The notes under the pieces were generated by a model. It had not been told where the DNA came from. It ran no database searches and saw nothing but the letters and a program-made list of their open reading frames with translations. A stretch of 64,000 nucleotides of DNA from Latrodectus hesperus. Its lineage: Eukaryota > Arthropoda > Arachnida > Araneae > Theridiidae. Positions within the stretch are counted from its first letter, which is position 1; the number at the start of each line of letters is the position of its first letter. A program made the position numbers and the translations under genes. The stretch is taken from the NCBI GenBank assembly GCA_037975125.1, contig CM075862.1:19391838-19455837 (forward strand), in the 5' to 3' direction. Below are positions 20,517 through 37,655 of the stretch, piece after piece.

Positions 20517-23500
20517 GATTTCAAGGTTACCACAACATTTTTTATTACAGATATTTATGTTTCTTCTTTTCTTAGAAAATATATTTCATTTCGAGTTGTT
20601 CTATCTATTAAAAAATTCTTACTTAGCTGCTGTTTATATTTTAGTTCAGGGTGCTTGTAAAATTATATAATACTTATGATATCCCTACAATATTTTCTTT
20701 TATGTTCCAGATTGTTAGCAAAATTCTTTTAACGTTGAATATTTCAGAATCAACTGTAGAAGTGTAGTAAAAATTTGTCAATTGTTCAAATCTTATTAGA
20801 AACATGCTTATCATTCTTACGCTATTTGTCAAACTTTGAATAAATTAATTTTCATAATAAATAGACATTTTGATTATCACAATAGTTACTGAGATACAAA
20901 AGTTGATTTCAAAATATTACATTTTAATCTATGTAATAAAAGTTATAAAAAAAACCATTTTTCTTAGAATAAAGAACAATAGCAACATTGTATTTTTACG
21001 TTTTTTGATTTTCAAGATTATTCTACTCTATTATTCGAAGTTTTAGTCATATTTTAAGATACTGTAAATATAATTAATTAATATAAATAAATCATTTACT
21101 TTTGATAATGACTTCAAAGGAAAGATTTCTTAATTTTTGTTGAGTAAAATTCTTATATAAGTAGAGCTCAAGAAACTTTACGTGAAAACAGTTATTACAA
21201 ATAAAAATGGCGTATAGTATTTTTATGTAGTAAAACTTTATGCGAATCAGAAATGAAAATTAATAGACAAAACAAGCTTCAAGCGTTGTTTATTAAAATT
21301 TTTATTCCTATTCCTCAAATCGTTAATTAACATATTTTAAAAAATAATTCGATACACCAGGCATATTTTTAAAAGGAATATTAAATAATTTTGCTATAAA
21401 TATGCATGCTTATGTAATAAATAGATGCGGATTATTACTTCAAAACTGAGAGCATTGCTTCAATATGTTTAATTAGATTTACAGTTTTCTTTTAACTTTA
21501 CTCATTCCAAGCATATTTTTACGTTTAAATAAATTATTTGTCAATAAATAATTTTAAGTGCTTAACACAAACTATTTACATTTCTACAAGTTATTTTATT
21601 TACCAATAATTTTTTCTGTGCTACACAATAGTATTTAAAATAAAAAAAGAAAATATAAGTAAATTTACTCAAACTTTTTATTGGCATTTTAGTTCAGTTC
21701 ACTTAAATATGTAACTGACATATTACTTGCAGTATGAGCCACAATCTCAGGAGTATTTAAAGGTTTGCTAATCTGGCATTCATTTCAATTGATCGTGGGT
21801 TCTATTCCAACATCAGTCAAGGTAATTTTAAGTAGTCCAGTGTCAACTTTAAATTGAAGGTTATAATGTAAGTCGCATATGAAAGACCAATATTCCAAGC
21901 TTTGAAACATAAGTTCCAATACATCTGAAAGAATTAAAAAAAATATTAAGTTTATTTGCAGTAAAATTTATTCTATTTGAAAAGAGGTAATAAATAATTT
22001 AAATCTTTATTATCAACAATATCGCATTTTGTTTTTAAAAATAATGTTTAATTTTTTATAACTTCAGATAAAAATTAATCCGATGTATTTTCAAATAATT
22101 CAAATAATAATCATTTATTAAACAAACGTGTATGCAGAAAACAAAAGCATAAATATATTTCTATATGTGTTTTGCTATGATAAACATTGGTTCAGAAATA
22201 TTTGATTCAGAAGAGGGTAAGCACTATTTGATAAATATAGCACAAAAGTTTATTCAACGATTACAAGTGTGTGTTAAAAAAACTTAACACTTGCGTGAAA
22301 TAAATTACTAAACTTGTACTTTACCAATATTGCAAAATGCTGATAACAAACATACGTTATAAATAGCTAAGTTATCATTCATTGTGCAGAATATTTTTTT
22401 GAAAATATTGCAGCATAAATTTTGAAATAATTCGCAAAATTTCTCAACGAAAAAAGTTTCTATAATTCTTTTACTTGATTGGTTTTTGTAAAATGTCTTT
22501 TATTTTTACATGTATTTAAATAAGCGTATTTATAAAGTATTTATTTTCCCCCCGCTGTCCTTATGCACAAAAAAATTTATGTGTATGCATGTTTATACTT
22601 ATCTATGAATAAATTTGTTCGTGTCACAAGTCCCCTTAGTTTTATTTTAATTGTGAACAGTAGTTTCTAAAATGCATTCGACTTAGAAACTGAAGGTCCA
22701 ATTTATTATCATAATTTCACTAGTGAATAAAAAGATAAAACTTCAAAAAAGTAATATAATGGCAATATTTTAATTAAAATTCTGAATATTTTTTATAAAA
22801 ATATAACAATAAGTTTGTAATAAAAATTTGAAGTAGCCTGCTATGTTTTTCATACAAGAAAAAGTTTAGATAACACAACGTATTTGACAAATAATCATCT
22901 CCACAACCAAAAATATATTTCTCTTTGTCACAGTTCTCAGCATCCAATCATACGCAAAGGGTGAAAGAAGCGATTGTAACCGTGGTTCACTGAGTCACGT
23001 TTCGAGTGTATTTGCTCAAAGAAGTAGCGATCGACTTTTTTCGATAAGAAATGATGGAATGGAAAGTCTATCTTTGCTGCTTAAACGTCAGAATGTTTTC
23101 GTTACCCGTTCTTATGTTAAGTAACGAAGCATTGCCTTTCAGTCATAAAAATGAGAATAAGTATTTAACCTCAGAAGCATTTTCTGCCAAAGAAACTAAA
23201 ATAAAACTGAAAAATCCATAATAGGATTCGAAAATACCAGGTAGAGAAAATTAATATACAATGAATTAGATTTTTAATTCATCTATAACACAAAATATTT
23301 GTATTGTCATTTAGAATAAATATACTATTTCAAAGAATTATTCGCATAAAAAAGTATTTTTAAAATATAAGGAAAATACTTAAATTCCAAATTTTTGTTT
23401 GAAATTTTTAAACAATATAAAATGGTACTTATTTCTTCTAATTAATATTTGTTTAAAATTTTCTTGATTTCTTGGTATACATTTTACAAGTTTAAAGAAC

Positions 23501-23865
23501 CAACAGAGTATTTTATACATAAAAATTTATCTTTTTAATATAAATAAATGATGTTTTAAGAATATGACTTGCCACTTTTCAGTTTTATATTTAATTAGTA
23601 TAAATATAATAATTGTGTTTAACATTTATAGTATTTATAAAAAAATGAATTTTGAATTTTCATTTCAAATGTTCAAATAGTACAAAATTATTTATACTTA
23701 TTCAAATAATCATTGAAATTAGTTTTATGTCTTAGCATATGCTTAAAAGGTTTCTTGAACTAGCTGGTTGTTTACTTTGCAAACATTTACTTTCAAATAA
23801 AATAATTAACTTTTTCAGGCACATGACTTGACACTGCTGAGCTTTATATTTAATTAGTAAAAATA
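20517..23865. other. AT-rich stretch with a possible SINE and a flanking duplication
   Basis: A block at about 21725-21910 contains GATCGTGGGTTCTATTCCAA, which has a near-consensus B box, so it may be another decayed tRNA-SINE. A patch at 22920-23160 is more GC-rich than its surroundings but unassigned. About 43 bp beginning ATGACTTG and ending TTTAATTAGTA(A/T)AAATAT occurs at about 23564-23606 and again at about 23823-23865, immediately left of the mariner MITE. No gene is visible. Confidence 0.4.
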
Positions 23866-24079
23866 TTGGGTTGTTTGGAAAGTAATTTCATTTTTCTTAC
23901 CTGGATCAGCTTTTTGCAAGTAAAAACCAACCACTGTATGAGTGTGAAATTGTGCTAGTGCCAGAAAGATGGTAAAAGATATTGGACTAGGATGGACAAT
24001 ATGCAATGCAATATGATATTTATTCGTTGTACGTTTTTCATTTTCGTAAAAAAAAAAAAATATTTTCTGAACAACCCAA
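23866..24079. mobile_element. Mariner-type MITE
   Basis: The left end TTGGGTTGTTTGGAAAGTAA and the right end (reverse complement TTGGGTTGTTCAGAAAAT) form terminal inverted repeats of the mariner kind. Both ends abut TA (23864-23865 and 24080-24081), as expected for Tc1/mariner target duplication. The whole element is only 214 bp. The open frame covering it on the minus strand has no transposase motif, so it is best viewed as a non-autonomous deletion derivative mobilised in trans. A poly-A/T run near the right end is probably later slippage. Confidence 0.75.
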
Positions 24080-24270
24080 TAAAATAATTGCATATGCAAT
24101 TTTCTCACAATTTTATGTTACGAAAGCATGATAAAGCAAATTCTTTGATTTGTAAAATGAAACTGACCATTGTTTACTAATTTTTTTTTTCAAAATAATA
24201 ATAGGTAGGGGATTTTTTTATTGTAAAACATGAAACAATTGCTCAAAATTCTTAAGTAATGTATTTCGTA

Positions 24271-24277
24271 TATTTAT

Positions 24278-24321
<44 letters not shown>

Positions 24322-24360
24322 CTCATATATATATATATATATAATCATATTAAATAAATA
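24271..24360. repeat. Palindromic TA repeat
   Basis: A TA array with a central TCTCTCTC interruption is bounded by a perfect 14-bp inverted repeat: TATTTATTTAATAT at 24271-24284 and ATATTAAATAAATA at 24347-24360. The whole block can fold into a hairpin. Confidence 0.85.
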
Positions 24361-24414
24361 TTAATAGGAAAAATACTATTACCGTCCCAAAAAGAAATAA
24401 AAGCTGGCGTTTCT

Positions 24415-24978
24415 CAGTGTTTGTTGTTTAAGCCCTAAGCTGTTGGCACCCACCAGTATTGGTGTCTTAACGGAGCCTCTAGTTGCCTGGCAAACTTCTA
24501 GAGTAATTTGCCTTGCCCAGTATCTCAGGCAATGCTGGGTGGACTTATATTACCTGAGCTTATAAACTGTTATCTTGTGGCTGAAAAGACACAAGAAATA
24601 ACAATCCTTCCTGCATCTACAGGTGATGCCTCTGAAGTTGACCTTGCTGAAAAAGACAAGTGAACTCAGAGGCTGTCTTGTAAAGGAACAGTAATGAATC
24701 CTTCACTTGAGGTAGAAATGACCTCCAAACCATCTTCTGGTGAAAGTCAGGAAGCTATCCCTAGTATGACTGACTCTCTGACCAGATGGGACTATTTCAG
24801 CAAGACCCTATCTGCTGGAAATGTCATACGCAAGAGGAAATGGCAGAGCATATCATTTATGAATGCCAGGCTCTTGCCCTCCCTAGATTAACCTCTTTAG
24901 GCATCATCGATACTAGAGAGTTACACCTAGACTCCATTAAAGGGTTATCGGACTTTATTATTAAAGAAAACCTATAAT
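24415..24978 (+). pseudogene. Internally deleted LINE fragment
   Basis: The 3' half (24786-24977) encodes CWKCHTQEEMAEHIIYEC, a CCHC zinc-finger of the kind found at the C-terminus of LINE ORF2. It is followed by LPRLTSLGIIDTRELHLDSI. The same tail is present in the minus-strand LINE ending at 54.66 kb, so both belong to one family. The 5' part (24415-24780) is moderately GC-rich and contains MNPSLEVEM and MTDSLT in one frame. It could be the 5' UTR and ORF1 start fused to the ORF2 end by a large deletion, but this is inference. The reverse transcriptase and RNase H regions are missing, so the copy cannot be autonomous. Confidence 0.65.
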
Positions 24979-24984
24979 AAGTTA

Positions 24985-25890
24985 GCGTTTATTATATTTT
25001 GAAATAAAATTAATTGGAATATTATTATTTTTTAGGTCAGCTATTAGGCATTTAATTTGATTTTTAGTTGATTCGGAATCATTATAGATATTATAAATAC
25101 GATTAAGTTCATTAATTACAACTTTTCTGTATATTTTAAAGAAATATTTGAGTTCCAGGATATTCACTTATTAACATTAAAATAAAATTGATTTGCTTTG
25201 TAGAAGACATCAATATATGTAGTAGAATTATCAATAGTGATAAATAAATCCAAAAATTTTGTTTTAATATCAAATAAATTAGTTTTAATTAGAGAAAGTT
25301 CTTCAAGGTAAATAGTTTCAGAAATATTTTCAAATTTTAAATTTGTATCTGAAAACAAAAGGATACTGATAAAAGGAGTTTTTTTTTTTTTTAAATATTG
25401 TAGAAATAAATTTGCTAGTGTGTTAAAAAAGTTGGATCCCTGTGGAATTCCACAATTTTGAATAAAAATATTTTTACCGTTAAAAATAAAATAATTATAA
25501 ATACACATTTTAACTAAATTGTTCCAGCATTCAAAATTAATATTTAATAGGTTTCTATAGTTTTGATAATAAAGGTGTAGTACATCATTTAATTTATCAA
25601 TGGGAATATACTTGTAAAAAGGTCTTTAAGTCAAAAGAATTAACAAAATAAATACAAATTTCTTGATAAAAAATCCAAAATATGTTTATTTTTATTAATG
25701 ATCCAAGCGGCTTCTGATTTAACAATATTGTCTATTATAATATTAAGAAATTTATAAAAAATGATTCCGGGTTTCTTCATATATGTGTGAGTGTGATTTA
25801 GTACCACAGGTGATAAATCTAAATTTTATAGGAATTTTGTGAAATTTAGGAATGAATGTTAAATAAGGAAACTCATAATTTATAATTGTT
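24985..25890 (-). pseudogene. Reverse transcriptase relic of unusual type
   Basis: The minus strand, read from right to left across several frames, shows an ordered RT. It begins YLTFIPKFHKIPIKFRFI (about 25800-25850), then KSEAAWIINKNKHILDFL. Motif A follows as SFDLKT and, after a frameshift, FYKYIPIDKLNDVL (about 25560-25630). Next is motif B-like QNCGIPQGSNFFNTLANLFL (about 25395-25460). Downstream are KFLDLFITI, VFYKANQFYFNV and IYRKVVINELNRI. The YxDD box is not readable. The motif order and the FLDL...FY...F.FNV tail recall Penelope-like or related RTs rather than the Jockey/I or Gypsy types elsewhere in the window. No GIY-YIG endonuclease was found. The copy is dead and truncated. Confidence 0.6.
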
Positions 25891-25988
25891 AATATTTAAA
25901 AGTATATAAAACCCAAGGATTTTTTTATTAATAATATTAACTTTGAAGTTTAAACGTTTATATGTGTTGGAATTTAATGTTTCATTAT

Positions 25989-26158
<170 letters not shown>

Positions 26159-26159
26159 T

Positions 26160-29100
26160 TCTGTTTCAAGTGAGTTGCTAGTTGCTAAGTTGGATAAAAT
26201 TTCTTGCTTTTATCTTGGGAGTAACATAATTATACAATTTCTTTCCTTCGATAATATGCTTTGTAACAAATTAGCTTATAAAAATTTACTATCAACAATT
26301 CAATTTGATTTTCTATGCAAAAGTGTATTTTTCAATACTTTATTTCAATTTTAATATCTTTCGAATTTTATACTTTTGATGATACTGTAATTTTTTTTTC
26401 CTTTTAATGTATATTCTGCAACACTTGTTTTAATGTAATTGGATAAGTGCATGATAATTGTACTAATTTCTGTTTTCATGATATTTCCGCAACTTTAATA
26501 TCATCAGAAATTTTAAAATTATTTTGAATAATATTGCATTAATGGCATTCTTTGAAAGTAAAATTTCATTCTTCTCTATAAAACAACATTTTTTATATAA
26601 ATTATGACTAATAAATGATTAATATAGTTATTCACCTCTTAAATATTAGTAGCCATTCAAATTGAAATCGAAGAACGGATTCTTAGTTTTAAGTTTTGTC
26701 AGACTATGCAAATGTATATTAATTTCTTATAAAAGCGATAAGAGATAGATATTAACATTTCAATATAAAATTACCTGTCAAATACTGTAGTTTGATCACA
26801 TTACACTTACTAAATTTAAGTTCAAAAATTATAGCAACAAATTAAACACTAATATAAAAAAGCATTTCTTCTATTTATTTAAATTAAGGCATTTATAATG
26901 TTTTAGTTTGCTTATAGTATATGAGCACGATATAACAATTGCATATTTAAATCAAGATTACTCTGAATTATTATTAGTATTTAAAATTAGATTGAAATAA
27001 ATTGATTTTATGTTAAGTCTCTCTCAAATTATAAATCAGTTTATTTTAATGTTAATATTGTACGATAAATAATTCATTTAAGCTTTGATGCATTATTTTA
27101 AGGATTACGAAGTTTTAGTTCTAATTGTTTAAGCAAAAATATCCAATCATACAAATGTATTTTTAAATTATTTACATTATTTCATTGTTGATTAAATAAT
27201 AGTATTTAATATTATTCACAATATTATATAATTATTCAATTACATATTTCCTGAATTATGTTTATTTCAGGTATAAAAATGTTATTCTCAAATACTATCT
27301 TATCCAATTTAAATGTCCTGTAAAATCTACATTTTTTATACATTTAATTATAATTTAGATTATTTAAACAGTCATATAAATATTCACATTTTGAGATTGA
27401 TAAAAATACCAAATATATTTCATAAATTAAATAATACAAAATACTTATGCATTATTATAATCTTATGCACGAACCTTAATTATTGAGCAATTATTATTCA
27501 GTGATATCATTTAAAAAATAAATTAATAAATTAAAAAATAATGTCCTAATAAGTAAAGTAAATATTTTGATTTACATCGTGAAGAAAACACTTTCAAAAA
27601 TGGCTCTTTCTGAATGATTTAGAAGTTCTTCACTAAGTCGGAAAAATAATTTTGCAGCATAACTTTTTATTTCCTCGGTCAGAAATAAATATTTCTGTTC
27701 TTCAGTGTAACTGATATTTATATTCAGATATTGCATAAGTTTTGAAAAAAAAATCAATGATCTTATTTTATATATCAGACCTTACTTATTTAATACTGTT
27801 GATGAAATATAATATCAAAATTTTAAAACCCCCCATCTGGGTAATATGAGTTTCAAATTCATACAAAATAAAATATCTATAAAAGTTCCTGTTTATAGAT
27901 CAAATTTTTATCTTTGTTGGACTCGAATGGAACTGTAAGTCTATTTTATTTAATTTAGAAAAAGAAAAATATTTGATAATTTGAATTGAATTTACATACC
28001 AAGTTTATAGTAATAATTACCCATGAATATTTTTTGTTGAATGCCCGTACACACTAACATGCATTTGTCTACCTGAAAGAAGTTACATTGAATATTTTCT
28101 TTCGATTTCTGACTTATGCTGCTGCAAATTCCTTAGTTATGGTTGAATCTTAGTAAAAGTTTCTCGTTTTAAAGGAAAATGTTTAATGGCAAATTTTGTT
28201 ATAATAGTTTCACAAATATTTTTGCTTCTTATGTCCATTATTGATAGTATTTTATAAAATCCTCAAAAACACATGTGATTAGATAAATGATCAATCCTTC
28301 TATCAAACTTCTATTAAATATATTTATTAGTCAAAATGTAAAATCTTTCATAATATTATTATGAAAATTTGTAATTTTTTATCATTTTAATAGTAATAAA
28401 GAAAAAAAACTGAAAACAGTTACTAATAAGATAACTATTCATCATCAAAAAATTATATATACATATATATATATACATTCTCATTTTATCAATGACTTTC
28501 TGATGTTTTAAGAATGAATTTTAAACATAATAACTTAAAATGGCACAATCGTTAAAATCAATTTTATAAAATGTTAATGTTTATTCAATCATAGATTTAA
28601 AAAATATTGATAGATAATCATTAAATATATGAACATTGTGAATAGTAATATAAACTCAATAATTAGATGTTTGAATATATGTAAAATAAGATGATATAAG
28701 ATGTTTAAAGGTATTACAACTGTCATTCAGAAGGAATCTAATAAAGCAGCACTGAACATAAATTGTTTCTAAGTTGAGCTCATTAGAACTTTTACATATT
28801 TTAAAAATACTTCAATAACTTACATAAAATGATGCAAAATATATCTATATTCAACTTATCTGTTGTTGTATATTAAACGCAACACTGCATTTAAGATTTT
28901 AAATTTATCTTGGAAACAATTCTTATCACATTCTCTGACTTATCAAGATAGCTATATTCAGATCTAAGTCTCATTAAGGAGCTCTTAACTTAGTTCTTCC
29001 GATTCTTAATGATTGTTTAAATCTTTCGGTAATCAGCATTCTCCTGAAGTCCTTTCTCTCTTTCTGATTTTATTTTAAACTTTATAAAACTGAATAGACT

Positions 29101-31389
29101 GAGCTTTGTCATTATCATTTATAATTTCACAGCCTAGCCATCAATTTTCTAAGGCGTCTTAAGAAACTAATTTAATTGGGATATTTTGGCCCCAGAATCA
29201 GGTAAGATGTTGCAATTTTAGACACTTTAATTTTTAATTCATTTATTTGCGCTGTTACTTTATCTCGTTCTGTAGATAATTAGTAAGACGTAAGTCTTCA
29301 AGATACTAATCTCTTTTGAAGTTATTTGAAGTAAATGTCACTCCAAATGTTTAATGATATAAATACCTTTCAACTTTAAATGATTAGAGCTATCTTGCAG
29401 AATATTCCGCATGTTAGAAAACAATGATAATTTATAATTCCTTTGCCGCTTCATCTGAAATTTAAATAAAAATTTATGTATTGTTCACTATATACAATAA
29501 GAAAAAGACATTGCAATTTTTAATTATAAATTATATTTTAACAAAGTAATTTAAATCAATCGTATATGAAGTTATCTAGAATTTCGTAACATATTTTGTT
29601 ATTTTATGTTTATGATGATTCATCTTTGAGATTGAAGTTTATAATTATTTTTAACCACATAGAATAATTTTTCAAAAATAGATATTATGATAAAAATATC
29701 TTTGTTTCATCTATCGTAAAGAGTTTTCAACTGAAATAAAAATATATGTCTCATATACTGTGTGTTTTAATTTAAGTATAATAAATAAATATTTATAAGA
29801 TTTATGACACTTTATTAATTCAATAAGTAAAAGGCCATTTTTAAAAGCATGTTATAGGGATATGTTGATTTTCATTAAAAACTATGTGCTGAATAATAAG
29901 GATAGAAAATTGAAGTAGAGTTTTTCTTTCTCACATTTAGTGTCATTTTCAGAAAATAATTGAGTTTATATTAGTTTAATTGGAATACCTACACGTGAAA
30001 GTAAATAAAAATAAATTGTCAATTTATATGACAATAAGAAACCATAGTATGACATTTTTTTTATTTAAGCACAGTGATTTGTTAGTAAGATACTCATAAA
30101 CTAATGAAAATTTAAAACTATAGCAAAAAATAAAGCTCCTGAATGTATACAACAGTTATTTGTTGAATATGATACAAAATTATATGCATACTTGTGGGTT
30201 GAAATGACTTATTGAAAGTATTATTCATTGTATTCAAAGCTTCCCAAAAATTAAAAGTGTATAATTTATGTGTAGGAATGAGGAAAAATTAATATCTTAT
30301 TATATAATAAGAAAATTTTTCATTTGTAGAATTTACTTCCATAAAAAATTATTACTTTTTACTCGTTTTATGATTAACTCATCTAACACTGAAAGTCGAA
30401 TTGCGTGACTCAGTCTATTAGATTTACTAAAAAAAGGGAATGAAAATGATGCTTATTATTTTGTTAATGAATAAAGCACCATTTTATTTATTCATCTCCA
30501 AACATATAACTTTTGGGTATTTACACGTAAATTAATAGATTGTCTCAACTAATGATTATTTCAAAAAAGTATGAACTGAATTTCATGAATGCATTCATCT
30601 TAAAATTTACTCTTTATTTGAAAGGAATTAAAATTATTCAAAAATTTTCTTATAAAACTTCGTTGCTGGATTCTCTTTAATTAAGGACCAACAAATTTGT
30701 AGAAAATAGTTTATTCTAAAAGATTATTGGTTGAAATTTATGGAAGAGAAAGGGGATTATATATTAATTGTAACTTCGATTTTTAATACGAAATTTTTTT
30801 ATTTCAATTTATTGCAAATTTATTCACTTTTATTACAAAGAAAAAATATTTAAAATAAAAAGAAATGAAGTACTGAAAGATGTTGAAAATGATATAAGTT
30901 TAATATAAAAAATAATATGCGAGTAAGAAATTAAAATGTTAAAACACTTTGTAAGCAATAACTTTGTTGAAAAAATGTATAAGTTTATTAAAATTCTTCA
31001 AAGTAAACTATTCACTTTCTGGACATTTTGCATCTCGATAGTTTGCAAAATTCACTATTTAAAAGATAATGTTTTAAGCAAAGTGCATAAAATTAAATAT
31101 GTTTTATGTCAACATAAATATTTTGATTTCACTCTTCTTCACAAGTATAACTGTATTTTGTTTTTAAGAACTGACAAAAGGCTTGGGAAAATTTGGTCTG
31201 AAAATAAAATATAGATATCTCGTAATTTAATTATAACTCTAAGATGAAATTTACTATAGGTTTTAAAACAGATAAATTGCATAAAGTTTATTAAAATCTA
31301 GTGATTTTTAATCAAAAGTGTATCGAAAATACAACGAAAGATATTATTTTTAAAGAAAGTCTTGAATGCTACATATCAACTGAATCTCA
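26160..31389. other. Long featureless AT-rich stretch
   Basis: More than 5 kb without a recognisable gene, RNA or transposon. Frames such as 30936-31214 (+) and 27572-27757 (-) lack motifs and have AT-driven composition. A short palindromic TATATACATATATATATATAC occurs near 28457. Nothing else stands out. Confidence 0.6.
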
Positions 31390-31644
<255 letters not shown>

Positions 31645-31744
31645 TATTAGTTTTATATTAGTTTTTGTATTATATATTATTAGTGAATCTTAGAACCTAA
31701 TGAATATGAGATTCAACCTAATGAATATATGATTCCACCTAACG

Positions 31745-32720
31745 AATATGAGAACATCCTCAAGAAATTAAATCAGCTGGATTAATTTTATCTGGAATAT
31801 ATCCCAATTTGACTTGAGAATTTTTTTCTTTAAGAAATATCATTAGATATTTTTCTCCCATTTCTTTTTTTTTTTTTTTTGAACAGTACAATGTAACAAT
31901 CGAAAGATACTTAAACATGGTTTCACGTTTAGTAACATTAAGAGCTTCTTGCACCAAATGCGATAATCTTGCAACTATTCAGTTTGCCATAAGTGTCGAG
32001 GAACATAACAGTTTTTAAGAAGCAACCCTAGATTTTGCTCTAGCATATTAGATTTGACAATCTTGAGAAAAGTTTGTCCTTAGAAATACACCCACATCAT
32101 ATGGCTGCTGCTATTCATTAACAAATGCGTGCATTTTAGTGGTATTTATTTGAATAAAAAGTAGAATCCCTATGTCTTCAAACACGAGGCAAAGTTTAAT
32201 CCTAGGATCATGTTAGTTTTCAAGTATTATGTATTAATATTATATAAGTAGCAAAACATAAAATTGCATGTCGGCCAAAATACAGTGAATAAAAAATTCT
32301 TTTTTGATTTAGTTTTAAAACTTTCATTAATTTTCATAATCTTAGAAACTTATTTACAGTTGACATTGTTTTCAAGGTTTCTTAAATAAAGGCAACCTGG
32401 AAATAGAATTCACTTTGATTTAGAAATAAACTCTCATTTTTTCTCACATTATTCACTTACTTGACTTAGTTGTCAACATAAAAGGAAAGGCTCAATTTAT
32501 CAAAAATTTTAAAAACAATGACATGAAAACGACAACCACCACAACTAATCTTATTGTTTTATTTACTTAAGGGTAAAAATCTTCAATAATTTACATGCAC
32601 AGGATCAATTCCCAATTGCAAGAACACCTTTCTAATGTCACCAAAATTTCGAATAGCAAAATACTCAAAACGATCAATAATGTTCGGTATTCGCACATTT
32701 AAATTCCATCCTTAATATAA
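31745..32720 (-). pseudogene. BEL/Pao pol relic
   Basis: Two islands of similarity lie in order on the minus strand. At about 32590-32700 the frame reads NVRIPNIIDRFEYFAIRNF and then GDIRKVFLQLGID. This resembles BEL/Pao RT motif A with its Asp in the ADIxKAFLQI-type context. At about 31757-31790, about 0.9 kb downstream, it reads KLGYIPDKINPADLIS, which matches the YVPGxxNPADLxSRG signature after the BEL/Pao RNase H. Everything between is decayed and shortened. A 355-bp TA array lies just upstream at 32.89-33.25 kb. Further upstream to about 35.2 kb there may be more of the element, but I could not verify it. No LTRs were recognised. Confidence 0.55.
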
Positions 32721-32891
32721 TAAAGCATTAAATAACCATTTTAAATTTCCTTAGATGATGCTTTAAAAACTGATCTTATTTTTGTGGTTATACTATAAAA
32801 TTTTACTATCAATTGATGTAGCAAAATATCCGAAGCATTATTTCCAATTTTCTATGATTTTTAATTTTGCCAATTTTTAAATACAATTTTG

Positions 32892-37119
<4,228 letters not shown>

Positions 37120-37425
37120 TAAAGTGGCACCCAGCTTGCCTAGTGGGCAGCGTGTCTGACTGCGGATAGGGAGGTCCTGGGTTCAAATCCCGATTATGAC
37201 ATGGATTTACTTTCTCTCTCTATCTACATTGTCTTTGTCCTTTCCTTGTATTAATGTGTTGTGAATGGTTGCCTACCCTATGAACGGGTGCCTATGGCAT
37301 GTGTGTATTGAGAAAGTCGGTACCTAAATATGCTCCACACATAAATATGCTTCAGTTGGAAAAGTGGAGCAGCGCACCCCATATAGCCAGCCTAGCTGGC
37401 ACACGACAACAACATTTAATTAAAG
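37120..37425 (+). repeat. tRNA-derived SINE (well preserved)
   Basis: The head has an A box TTGCCTAGTGGGCAGCG (about 37136-37152) and a B box GGTTCAAATCCC (about 37179-37190) in tRNA-like spacing, with TCTGACTGCGG between them where an anticodon arm would lie. A CT-rich segment follows, then a GC-richer body containing CCTACCCTATGAACGGGTG. The element ends in ACACGACAACAACA, a simple A-rich 3' end. It is non-autonomous. Its body resembles the copy at 43.44-43.74 kb (CCCACACTATAAACAGG in the equivalent place), so the two are probably one family. This is the most complete SINE in the window. Confidence 0.8.
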
Positions 37426-37599
37426 TATATATGATATTATTCTTGAAAATAAAGTTTTTAAAAATTAAAGTTTTATTATCAGTATTAAGTATTAGAGCTT
37501 CCTGTTTGTGCACGCTTTTAAGATATTGGCAAAAATGTTATACTCCTTTATTAAACAATGCTTTATTAGTAATTTCTTTCTTTTAATATCTCGTTATAA

Positions 37600-37655
37600 A
37601 CACAGACATTCAACACAGACATTCATCACACAGACACAACACAGACATTCATCAA
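37600..37655. repeat. Short ACACAGACATTCATC tandem repeat
   Basis: Three to four imperfect copies of ACACAGACATTCA(TC/AC). It is a local simple repeat. Confidence 0.75.

Noticed and set aside
23854..24108. An 84-codon minus-strand gene
   Set aside because: It spans a mariner MITE including its terminal repeats and a homopolymer run; no transposase signature is present.
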